From NCBI GenBank assembly GCA_025403435.1, contig CM046341.1, forward strand, positions 1,082,802 through 1,146,801: a stretch of 64,000 nucleotides of DNA. Reading direction: 5' to 3'. The stretch comes from Artocarpus heterophyllus. Lineage: Eukaryota > Streptophyta > Magnoliopsida > Rosales > Moraceae. The notes below the pieces were generated by a model, which was given only the letters and a program-made list of their open reading frames with translations, did no database searches and was not told where the DNA came from. This document shows, in pieces, positions 49,079 to 64,000 of the stretch (its first letter is position 1; every line of letters begins with the position of its first letter). The position numbers and the translations under genes are program-made.

Positions 49079-52000
49079 TTAATTGTGAAAAACCTCTTCA
49101 TCATTTCTGTTGAGATCACCACCTCCTTTCTCAAACAGTAAGGCCCTTGGATCGAGCGGAATTGTCCCAACAGTTAAAATACCAGAAGATTTAGATGCCC
49201 CATTAAATTTGAGAGGTACCGAGCCAACCGTGACACTGAAAGGCTCCGTACTAGTAGCAACAGTGCCCATGCCAGCCGAAGATATACGATCAGAAGCCTT
49301 TGGGTTGATACTCAATGAACCAATTTTTAAGGTAGATGCATCGTCTTTTTCTTCGACACCAAGTTTATTGGAATGTTCATTACTTATGGTTGTGTTGGTC
49401 ACATTCAACTGAGAAGAAGCCTGCTCTGATGTGGCAACAACCGTCTTCTTTGAGTTGTTCGGTTCATAAGTAGGTTTGTTAGGATTTTCTACCTTACTTG
49501 GAGGCACCTCAACAACGCAGTTCAGCTTGCGAGGCGGACCCAATGCTGGTATAAAGAATGGATTCTCAAAACTCCTAGCAAGTAACCTGGCTTTTTCTTC
49601 CTGAATAATTTTCTGACGATTTTCGTAGTACACAAAGTCATCAAGTAGAGAAGTCTTCAATGTATGATTCTTAAAAATTCTCAACATCTCAAGGCCTTTC
49701 TTATACATTATCTGCACAGAAATGAGAACAATTTAGCACGTCTCTACAGAACTATGCTAATATAAAACACAATTAGTGTAGTAATTTGGGGAAAGAGTGG
49801 ATATAAAAAATACATGGTCTTGAAAAATACAATATGCATATTCAAAATTAAGTTATTTAAATATCAAGCCATTTTAGGAAAATATGAGTTCCTTGATAAT
49901 TGGTTCAACAGAAAGCAAATTACCTCTTGTGTATCCCTGCTATTGGTCACTGGTTTGTTCTCATTGTTCTCCAATATGATGTGCCTTAAGCTGGTGTTTG
50001 GCACGTCTTTAATAATGTGCCACTTAACAGGGAAGCTCCCACTCCATTTATCTTGCTGCCAAAAATCCATATCCTTGTCAAAGTCAACCGGACCAATCAT
50101 CTCCGCAACGCCACAGAATTGACCACTCACATTAACCTGCAGAAGGGGAATCTAATATTAGTAAGGATTTAAAAGATAACAGCTTCAACCTACGAAATTG
50201 GAATCTTTTCAAAGGCTATAACTTAAGGGCATCGATTAGAAAAAGACCCACCGAGAAGAAAAGGAAGATAGGACAGCCTCTGGGTTTCCCTGCAGCTATT
50301 CTCTGAGCATCTTCATAAGCGCTACTTAGTTTCTTGTTGCCATGGGGCGTAGATGACCAAACATTATATTTGATGCTCTTATGCACATCATCCTCACTGT
50401 AAGACTTAATCACATAAAACTTTGCATCTGTGTAGTCAACTGGGAAATCATCCTTGTTGTACTGATCACTGTAAACAATAACGTTCTCCTGTGCATTAGT
50501 ACCACCTGCCCTGGTTGAGTAGGCTTTAACTGCCAATTCATTCTTTGGTTGGTTGATTCTGGGGCCCCGATTCTGATCGCTCAGTGAATCAAGGCCACGA
50601 TTAGCACCGTTCAAAGATCTTCCAACAGGAACATTTGGTTGGGATTTAGCCACTGTACCCCGTCCATAATTAGCAGAACCAAAGTCAGATAAACTAGTAC
50701 CAGGTATAGCTACTTTCAATTGGTTATTATGATTTGGAATTTTTCCATTTGGGAGATTGTCTGCAGCTTGAATTGAGCCGGAGGAACTTCTACCCTGTAA
50801 GCAAACACAATATCAACAAAATGACATATGAAGAGTTTCTTATTGAAGTGCTTATTTTCAGCGTAATTCATTGAACTTTTATTCCAGATCACTGAATGCC
50901 CTAATATAATAATATAACAACAACCACCCAGCTCCATAATCTTGCACCAAGAGACAGAAAAATAAGATACTAAATCTTCCATAAAATATGAAAACTCAAA
51001 ATTTATGATTGGTATAAAGAAGAACCATTCTACATGAAAAATGCAAGAAATTGGTTAAAATTAAAAAGAAAAAAAAAAAAACCTGAAAAACATGTGATGA
51101 AGCTGAAGAGGGAAAACGACCGGCAGAAACACTTCCAATTGTTGAAGCTTGCCTGCTCGGTCCAGCAGTAGATTTGGACCCTTCTGATATCATTGTTAAT
51201 GAATTCTTTGCAAGTGACGTTGGTTTCATAGAGTTAGAAAAGGCTCCAGAAGTTGAACTGAAGCTATGCTTTGAACCTCTACCATCAGGCCTATTAGTTA
51301 AGGCTCCAGTATCAACCAGGGACTCAGGGGAACTATTAATAACCATATCTGGTTGAAGAACAACTGGAATATAAGCCGGTGAAGAGACAGCATTCTGATA
51401 AGGGGTAATGGAATAGTACTGCTGTGCCCCTACAAAAGGGCCATCAACTCCTATCATAGCACCAGGAATGTAAGGATTGTATGGGTTGTATGGAGACTGT
51501 GCATATCCATAGGTAGGTGTATAATATACATAAGGCAAACTTTCATTTTGTGCACCCTGCATCAGGGGAAATGAAAAGATAATGAAACAACCATAAATTA
51601 AAGTAGGAAAGCTCGTCTTCTATTTATCCCTGTGCTCATTTATATAATGAAAGATCACTTACCGTATACTGGACATCAGGACCATCTACAGCAAAAATTC
51701 TATTGTGGTCCTCCCATTCTCCGGGTGATTCAAATCCTGACCAATGCAATCAACATAAATACAATGAGAAACCAACCATAAAAAGCCATTTTACACAGAA
51801 AAAGAAGATCTAGGTACTAACCTGTACAGTAATATCCATAGCTGGTGGCAGCAGGATAAAACAAGCCCTGATCAACTACAAACTCGGGGGCCCCTTCGCT
51901 GTACATAGCTTCAGCTTGTTCGAACGGACCAGTCAAATGCATGTTTGGTTCCATACCTTGAATCTATTTATTAGGACCAAAAGCTCAATGAGTCTGCTCA

Positions 52001-52129
52001 CTAATTTTTTTCTCAAAATTGAGTCGTGCGTTTTAGTTAAACAACAAGAGCAATAGGGTCGAGCAATAAAAGCGGACATACCATAAACTTCTCTTCAGTT
52101 CTATGTTCTGGAACATGGTACATTTGCAT
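49079..52129 (-). CDS. YTH-domain m6A reader (ECT family)
   Basis: Seven coding exons on the minus strand, 52129-52082, 51963-51822, 51736-51663, 51556-51083, 50794-50252, 50136-49924 and 49711-49079, join in frame to 708 residues. The disordered N-terminal half is Tyr/Pro/Gly/Ser-rich ([34 protein letters not shown]), which in this family promotes condensation. The YTH domain runs from about 365 to 510: [20 protein letters not shown], a Trp in NVWSS and two in FWQQDKW that form the m6A-binding cage, and [16 protein letters not shown]. These proteins bind N6-methyladenosine in mRNA in the cytoplasm and act in organ growth and RNA fate. The start is the first in-frame ATG of the first coding exon. 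A 5' UTR exon probably lies near 53250-53420; an ATG there (53293) does not splice in frame to exon 2 with the donor I could see. Which ECT member it is was not settled. Confidence 0.9.
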
Positions 52130-53450
52130 ACCAAAACTGCCACCACTGTATTATTCAAGGAACATGATGTCAGCATGTGAGAAAAGCCCAAAAATAGTCA
52201 CAAAACAAAACATTATAAAGGACTTCTGAATGACCCTAGAATAATAAAATTGTACGCTAATTACAGGGCATTTAGAATACCTACATGAAACATGCAAATG
52301 GAAGATTATCAGAGATTCATAATTTATTTTGTCCAATACACTAGTTCATTTACCAAAAAAAAGTATCACATATATAGTTTCACTCAACACCCACATAAAT
52401 TTTTGTGCCTAAAAAAGGCATGTCGCATACTAACTAAACCCGGAAAACAGCAGACAGAACCAGCGACAATATTTTAGACATATAAAAGCTATACAAAATG
52501 CCTAATGTCGTTCGATCCCTCGTACCAAAAAGAAGCCTAAAATATTCTTCACATTTCTGAACACCACACCTTCTCTAAAACCAACAAAGATAAAAATTTG
52601 AGGAACTGCCCACCAAGATGCCCACACAATCCCGTAAGACCAAGTTGAAGATCCAGTTTTAGCTCAGAACTCTAAACCACATCTTTTGGACCACAAAAAT
52701 TGCAATCAAATTATACACGTAGAGTCATATAAAATTGCCAAACAAAAACAGATCTGGTTAGATGTCAAAGAGTCAAAACACCAGAAAAAACAGCTATAAA
52801 ATTATTCCTGATTTTTGAAACACAAACAACAAGAGTAATCTCTCAATCAAGGACCTAAATTTACTCCAAACACTCGATTCACCTTCTAAAATTAAAACTT
52901 CAACTCAAAACACAATATCTAAGCTCCAGAAAGCAGTTTACTAAGATAAACCTGGCTTCTAAGCAAGTCATATTTTTATAGACAAAAGAAAAAACGAAAA
53001 TCGTAGTACTGAATCAAATAAGTGAAAAACTCGAACTTAAATCACCTTCTAAAAAAAATTAAACCAGAGTTGGAAACTCAAACGAAGAACAAACAAGCCT
53101 AAATTTGAACTCGAAACAGCAGTACGTTTAACAGTAGATAACAACAATAACAAAAAATAAAATAAAATAAGATAAAAAGAATCAAGGAAAGAGAAATTAC
53201 CAGGAAGAGAAAAGAAAGAAAAGAAAAAGAAGAGGCCGAATCAAGCCATGGTTGACCTAGGAAGTAGTTGGCGGTCGGAATTGGAGAATCCACAACGAAA
53301 ACGAAGCCTCATCAGCAACATTCTCCTTCTTCTTCTGACATTGAAACAGAGAGATAATCACAGAGCGAAAGAGGAAACCCTAGAGAGAGAGAACGAACTG
53401 AGGAGAGAGAGCGAGAGGCTTTTTGGAGAGGAAAGGAAAGGAAAGGGGGA
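52130..53450 (-). other. ECT leader intron and probable 5' UTR exon
   Basis: An AG acceptor (AATACAG, about 52150) precedes the first coding exon. On the minus strand a CT-rich stretch at about 53320-53440 looks like the start of the transcript. The AT-rich DNA between is intron-like. Confidence 0.4.
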
Positions 53451-55635
53451 GATGGCGGTGATTTTGGTGCCACAAAGGAGATTCCCCCCACACCTTAAGA
53501 CGCGTCGTTTCGATCGATTTTTCATTTTTTTTTATTTTATTTACAAAATGTCGAGAATGCCCCTGATGCGTGCAAGAAACGTCGAGACTGCCACTGGTGA
53601 AAAATTGTTTAGCGGGAAAGTTTAGAATAAGATGGGAAAAAAAAAAAAAAAGGGTAAAGGATGCTGCAAATGTTGTTAGAGCTACGGTGAGCGAATCTGG
53701 TTAGAAAGACGTGGCCAGTGATGATTCGTCGAAACATTATCCGTAATTACAAGTGCATTGTGCGCTTTGGCCTGTGCCGGCAAGGAATCTGGGGGATCTG
53801 ATTGGTGGAGGGTTCTGGAGATCTAGACCAAAGCCGTCATGATATCACAAGTTCTACAAGTTTTGTTTGTTTATTATTTCACCACAATAGAGCAAGCAAG
53901 TGCATTTTTTGGAAATTAGAATAATTCATGAATTTTCTCCCTCTTTTTTCAATCTTCCAAGAAGGGGGATAAGAAAGGAAACTTTCTCCTATAATACAAA
54001 TCCCCTCATTATTATTGGTTTTTTTTCCTGATTTTTATTTCATCACCCAATGAGTGTTTTTTTTTTTTTTTTTGCAAATTTTACAATAATAATTCATGAA
54101 TTTTCCTTCTTTTTTTATTCCCAGGCCAAAAAAGAAAAGAAAACTTTCCCTCCACAAATACATTTACTAGTCAATGAACAAGTCCACGTTTTGCGTTACA
54201 GGTGTGGCGCAAAAATAATTTAATATTATTATCTCTTTGGGAAAGGGCGACAAAAGGTGGTTTTCATTTTCATTTTTATTTAATACTTAAATTTAAATTT
54301 TATAAAAAAAAAAAAAAAGTTTCCTTTTTCTTAGTGAGCAAGCAATTAGCAAAATGGTTTTAAATGGCATTGAATAACGCCAATTGTATTTCCTAGTTGA
54401 AGGTTGAACTTTCAAATGGCAAATTCAATGACAATTTTCCAAACGACAATGACGTCATTAAGATAATGCAAACAAAATCCCATAAAAATTTCAGTAACAT
54501 GCAACATTACAAGCAAGAAAGCAACACCCGTGAAACTTTATAATAATAGGTACAAAATCAAAATCACAATTAAAAATTGTAAAGGGAAAACGTTTTGGAA
54601 AGCAATTGAGGGGACATAATTGGCTTTATCAATGTGTTGGTGTGAGGCACAGTCAACTTGATTTGATATGAAATCATCAAATTAATTGACCATTAAAATG
54701 GTTAATTAATAGAGGTGATGCAATGAGATTTGCTTTTAAAAAACCGGATAATTTAAAATTGGATGGAATAATCACATGCATGTTCGATCTACATTTGGCA
54801 TAAAAATTGTAAATTTGGTGAAATTTTCAGCATGATTTGCAAACACAGAAGATAAATACATCTTATTCTTAAAACATGTGGTAGAACTTAAACATTTCGA
54901 TTTCGATAAAAAAAACAATAGAGAAGGTCTTGGTCTTTATCCCATTTGTAAAATAACAGTGAGAGTGAGACACAAGATACTGAGGCAGAACATTTGTACT
55001 TGCAAACCAAGTGAGGAATGAAGGGACAATGATTTTGCTTTGGCATTTGCAGATTCTTCTGTGGCTTATTTTTTTGCTTTAGTACCTGATGTTCTTTTGA
55101 TAAATAACATTTCCCAATCTCCTTTCTTTGTTTACTTGCAAGCCAAATGATTCTTCTGCTATAGCACTTGACTTGAGCCTCACTTGATCTGCTTCTTAGT
55201 CGGGTTGAACTGGTATCATATCATGTCAACCAACTAAAATCGATCATGTTTGGTTTTATGAATTTTTAACCTAATCATGTTTTGGGTTGTGCATACAGCT
55301 ACAATGAAAAGATACAAAACCCGACTTAGGTACACAAATTGCCTCCTAACGTTGAGGTATAATATCGGTGACATCAATTAGAGGCCTTGGTAGGACGTAG
55401 GACATAGGGCTGTGGAGTAGAGAATCAGGGTAGAACGAGCAAGATATGCATGTTTCTTGCAGGACAACAGGACTGGCCCTTCACGTGCATGGGATAGCGA
55501 AGCCGCTCCTTCACTATTGCAGAGCGGCTTGTATGTCTCATGAGCTATAATCTATAAACTCGACTTAACAAAGAAGCATGCAAAATCAAATATTCAATGC
55601 GTAGAAAGCCATGTGTATTCAAATGTTTCTCATAT

Positions 55636-55669
<34 letters not shown>

Positions 55670-56064
55670 ATATATATATATATGTATATATTTGTTAGGT
55701 TCATAATACCAGAAAATTAATTTTGAAGTGTCAAAAAAAATGTGAGCATATAAAATGGATATAGGGGAGGTTCTATGCGTATCTATCCCAATTTCTCGCA
55801 CAAAACATGTAATAATTCATTTATAACCACAATATAAAAATAAATGTAACTTGGAAGTGCCTCCCCAGGGCCCAGAGTAAGAAGACCAAACTCAATGCTA
55901 AGAAACGCCTTTTCACTTGAATCCAGATACAGCCAAAATCTCAATTCAACTCCTTGCCACATGTTTCACAATAAGAAGCCAACTCACAGAAGGCGTTGAA
56001 AGAACCATTGGATGAACAGGAAGACCACAACCGCTAAGACTGGATGCGAAATTGCAATCACATC
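53451..56064. other. intergenic between ECT and helicase locus
   Basis: AT-rich DNA with poly-T and poly-A runs and a long (TA)n tract at about 55630-55690. No gene is supported. Confidence 0.4.
55630..55692. repeat. (TA)n microsatellite
   Basis: About 60 bp of almost pure TA with interspersed CATA/GTATA units, self-complementary. Confidence 0.8.
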
Positions 56065-61008
<4,944 letters not shown>

Positions 61009-62068
61009 GCTCAAGCTTTATCTATGACCTGGATGGTACAGGTAGAGAAGACGTTACTACTCGTGATCTAATAAATTCAGAATGATAAAGACGACAAAAA
61101 ACCTTGCAGGAAAATATACAGTAGGTAATATTGTCAAACACCAATTGCAAGAATGAAAGAACTCCAATGTCCAATGCTAAAAAGATCCAATATTCAATAT
61201 TCCAATTTAAGAACTTCTGAATCACCCTAGCATTAGAAAAGAGCTATAGAAAGTATTAATATGGAACTGGAAAAATGTTCTATATCGCCCGACCATTAGA
61301 AACATATCTCCTTTACCCTTTAATGGAATGCTGTTAAACCCAATGAATAACCATATCTAAACTCATAACCAAAAAAAAAAAAAAAATGCAATAAAAATTA
61401 AGGATAAAATAACAGTAAGATCTCGAAATAGCTATTTTCTCAGCAACCAAACACTTCCTACATTCACAAACTTAATCATTATAGTTTTCTTTTCCATGGC
61501 AGAATTCAATACGGAACCGTCAAAGAGAAAAAAATTCGTCTAATAAATAACATTCACCAAAGGAAAAATTTAATTTGTATAAAACGTTCGGAGAAAAAAA
61601 AAAGAAAAAGAGAAAAATCCACACTTGTCGAGATAACCTGCATACCTTGTGGATTAAAGCAGAAAATAATCCGTGTTGATCAGAAAAAAAAGAATGTATA
61701 GAGAAGAATGAAAAAGCCTAAAAAATCGATGGGGATCGAGGAAACGGCTTTCTGATCTTCTATCTCTCTTTCTCTCCTCTTGAAGAAGAATTTGGAGGAG
61801 GAGGAGAAGAATGCTCAAGAGTTTGAAGGAATTTCAATGTTAGCATTAAGGGCAAGAAAAGTATTATCTGTAGCTAGGATTACAGAATAGCTGATGCACC
61901 CTCGAGCCGATGACCGCTTAGATCAGTTGTTTTGGTCACGAAAAGTGTGTTTACAGAAATGCCGTAGGTCTAATTACAAAATTACTCTGAGACCGGACTA
62001 TTGGGTTTACCAATTAGACTTTGGGCTTTTGATCGAGGGCCCAATTTCATTCATTGTAATAATAAGGT
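61009..62068. other. helicase 5' flank and leader region
   Basis: Contains intron-like AT-rich DNA. A CT-rich stretch near 61735-61800 on the minus strand probably marks the 5' UTR of the helicase transcript. No other gene is seen. Confidence 0.4.
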
Positions 62069-64000
62069 GAAAATTACACAAAATGTGACCTTTTAATTTC
62101 TTAAAAAGTGAATTAAAATTTATCTTTGTTTTACAAATATTACTTATATATTTATATTTAAATTACATATATTGAGAATTTAAAAATACTCTTTAAATAG
62201 ACTTTATCATGTATTTATATTTCTTTTTTTAACAAATCTCCTTATTTTTATTATAGTTAAATAGCTTAAAAAATTAATATTAAAAAAATACAGATATACT
62301 TAGTTAATTATAATATAAATTAAATAATAAAAAAATTATTCATATCGTTAAATTACTTATAATAGAATTTTAAAAAATAATACAAGAAGCAATAAAAAAT
62401 AAATATCATCAACTTAATGTAATATTATTTGTATTACCAATCCATCATATTAGCACAATATTATTTGTATTACCAATCCATCACATTAGCACACTCAAAA
62501 TAAGAAGTATCATTGTCACTTAAAGTCTTAAAAAATGAATGTCAGTTAAATATTATTATCATTATGTATTATTAACTTAATGATATATCAATTATTTAAC
62601 CTATAAGACACACAAAAAGACTTAATAAATACTATTTCATTAATTTAATTACCTATTACCAAAAAATAGAAATGTCATTACCACTTAAAGTCTTAAAAAA
62701 TGAATGTTATTATGTATTGTTAACTTAATGATATATTAATTATATAACTTGTAAGACACTAAAAAATACTTAATAAATACTATATCATTAATTTAATTAC
62801 AACAATCTAGTTCCATTTGTTAGTAAAATTATAATTCCATAAAAAATTCTATATTTTAGCTAAGGGAGTTTTAAAATCATTAATTGAGATATTGATTTGA
62901 ATTTAAACAACAAACAGCCTAACTTCGGAGATTTTTTTTTAATATAATAATATCATAATCTGTTTGAAATATTAAAATACGTATATTTTAATTATTCTAA
63001 AAAAATTAATTAAAACTAATGATATCATTATTTATTTCATTAATGTTTTTATACATATGCATTGTAGTACATAAAGAATATTCATAAACTAGAGATATAT
63101 TTTAACTCTACAAATAAAAAAGACCACATGTCTCATTAGCCTTTACTATAATAGTAGGTAAAAATTACACAAAATGTGACCTTTTTAAGTGAATTAAAAT
63201 TTGTATTCGTTTTACAAATATCACTTATATATCCCTTTTAAAATTACATATATTGAAAATCTAAAAATATCCTTTAAGTAGACTTTATCATGTATTTATT
63301 TTTATTTTTAACAAATCTACTTATTTTTCTTATAGTTGAGTCGTTAGGAAAAAAAAGATATTAGAGTAATACAGACTTAATTAATTACAATATAACTTAA
63401 ACAACAAAAAAATCTATGTCATTAAATTACTTACAATAGAATTTCAAAAAAATAATATAAGAAGTAATAAAAAATGAATATCATTAATTTAATATAATAT
63501 TGTTTGTATTACCAATCCATAATATTAGTATACCCTAAATAAAAAGTATTATTATTACTTGAAGTCTTAAAAAATGAATGTCATAAAATATTATTATCAT
63601 TATATATCATTAACTTAATGGTATATTAATTATATAACCTATAAGACGCACGAAGGGCCTTAATAAATACTATTTCATTAATTCAATTACTTATTACCAA
63701 AAAAAAAGAAATTTCATAATGTCTTAAAAATGAATGTTATTACGTATTATTAATTTAATGATATATTAATTATATAATCTGTAAGACAAAAAAATACCTA
63801 ATAAATACTATATTATTAATTTAATTACAACATCTTAATTTTAGTTTGTTTATAAAATCATGATTTTATAAAAAAATTATTTCTTTTAGCTGAAGGAATT
63901 CTAAAATTATTATTTATATACCAATTTAAATTTAAACAATAAATAACCTAGTTTTATTTTTTTAAATATAATAATAACATAATTTATCTAAAATCTTAAA
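62069..64000 (+). repeat. AT-rich direct repeat, ~1.09-kb period
   Basis: AAATTACACAAAATGTGACC at about 62071 recurs at 63162, and the match continues with scattered differences to the end of the window. Landmarks common to both are GACTTTATCATGTATTTAT, GTATTACCAATCCAT and AAAGTCTTAAAAAATGAATG-like blocks. Each unit also holds a second ~170-bp internal repetition around that last block. Copy 2 runs off the window. No coding content is seen; element type is unknown. Confidence 0.75.
62421..62492 (+). repeat. 36-bp tandem pair
   Basis: Two adjacent 36-bp units beginning AATATTATTTGTATTACC, differing at one base. Only one unit is present at the matching place in the second large repeat (about 63495). 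Confidence 0.85.

Noticed and set aside
52129..53293. Alternative ECT start at the ATG near 53293
   Set aside because: The visible donor after TTCCTAG does not join the next exon in frame, so the first in-frame ATG of the first coding exon was kept.

Overview
The window is nuclear DNA of a eudicot plant. It is AT-rich, its genes have many GT-AG introns, it is dense in transposable elements (TEs), and it holds recognisable plant genes (plant boron transporter, DRM3, ECT/YTH, polygalacturonase). I cannot name the species from sequence alone. Six protein-coding loci and one gene fragment can be supported. All exon boundaries were set by hand from reading frame, splice sites and family similarity.

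Layout. 1-16 kb is TE territory. It holds three exons of a VPS13-like gene (minus strand, no upstream exons found), Mutator-like element ends, a Gypsy-type LTR remnant, two ~2.7-kb solo LTRs of one family in opposite orientation (6378-9123 and 13155-15850), and several MITEs between them. 16-20 kb is AT-rich intergenic DNA with a possible promoter/leader of an unassigned transcript near 17.6 kb. 20.0-22.8 kb (+) is a six-exon GH28 polygalacturonase. 25.2-26.9 kb (+) is a small four-exon LYR-motif protein. 27.6-37.3 kb (-) is a twelve-exon BOR1-type boron exporter. One of its introns has grown to 6 kb by a nest of insertions: a broken Ty1/copia element, a hAT-like element with 8-bp target duplication, a LINE 3' fragment and a scrap of plastid ndhG. 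40.8-46.8 kb (-) is DRM3, the DRM-family protein lacking the catalytic Pro-Cys. 49.1-52.1 kb (-) is a YTH-domain m6A reader (ECT). 56.1-61.0 kb (-) is a WW/DEAD-box RNA helicase (RH40/RH14-like) with two in-frame stops and a frameshift, so I call it a pseudogene or an assembly-damaged gene. 62.07 kb to the end is a ~1.09-kb-period AT-rich direct repeat.

Functional picture. The genes are independent housekeeping or regulatory loci, not an operon-like system: boron export, cell-wall pectin degradation, RNA-directed DNA methylation (DRM3), m6A reading (ECT), RNA helicase activity and mitochondrial LYR function. Four consecutive loci from 27.6 to 61 kb share the minus strand. I saw no novel multi-gene system. 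The most notable points are the multiply broken helicase, the nested insertions inside the BOR intron (with plastid DNA), a GC-AG intron in BOR, the inverted solo-LTR pair, and a short motif shared by several MITEs.
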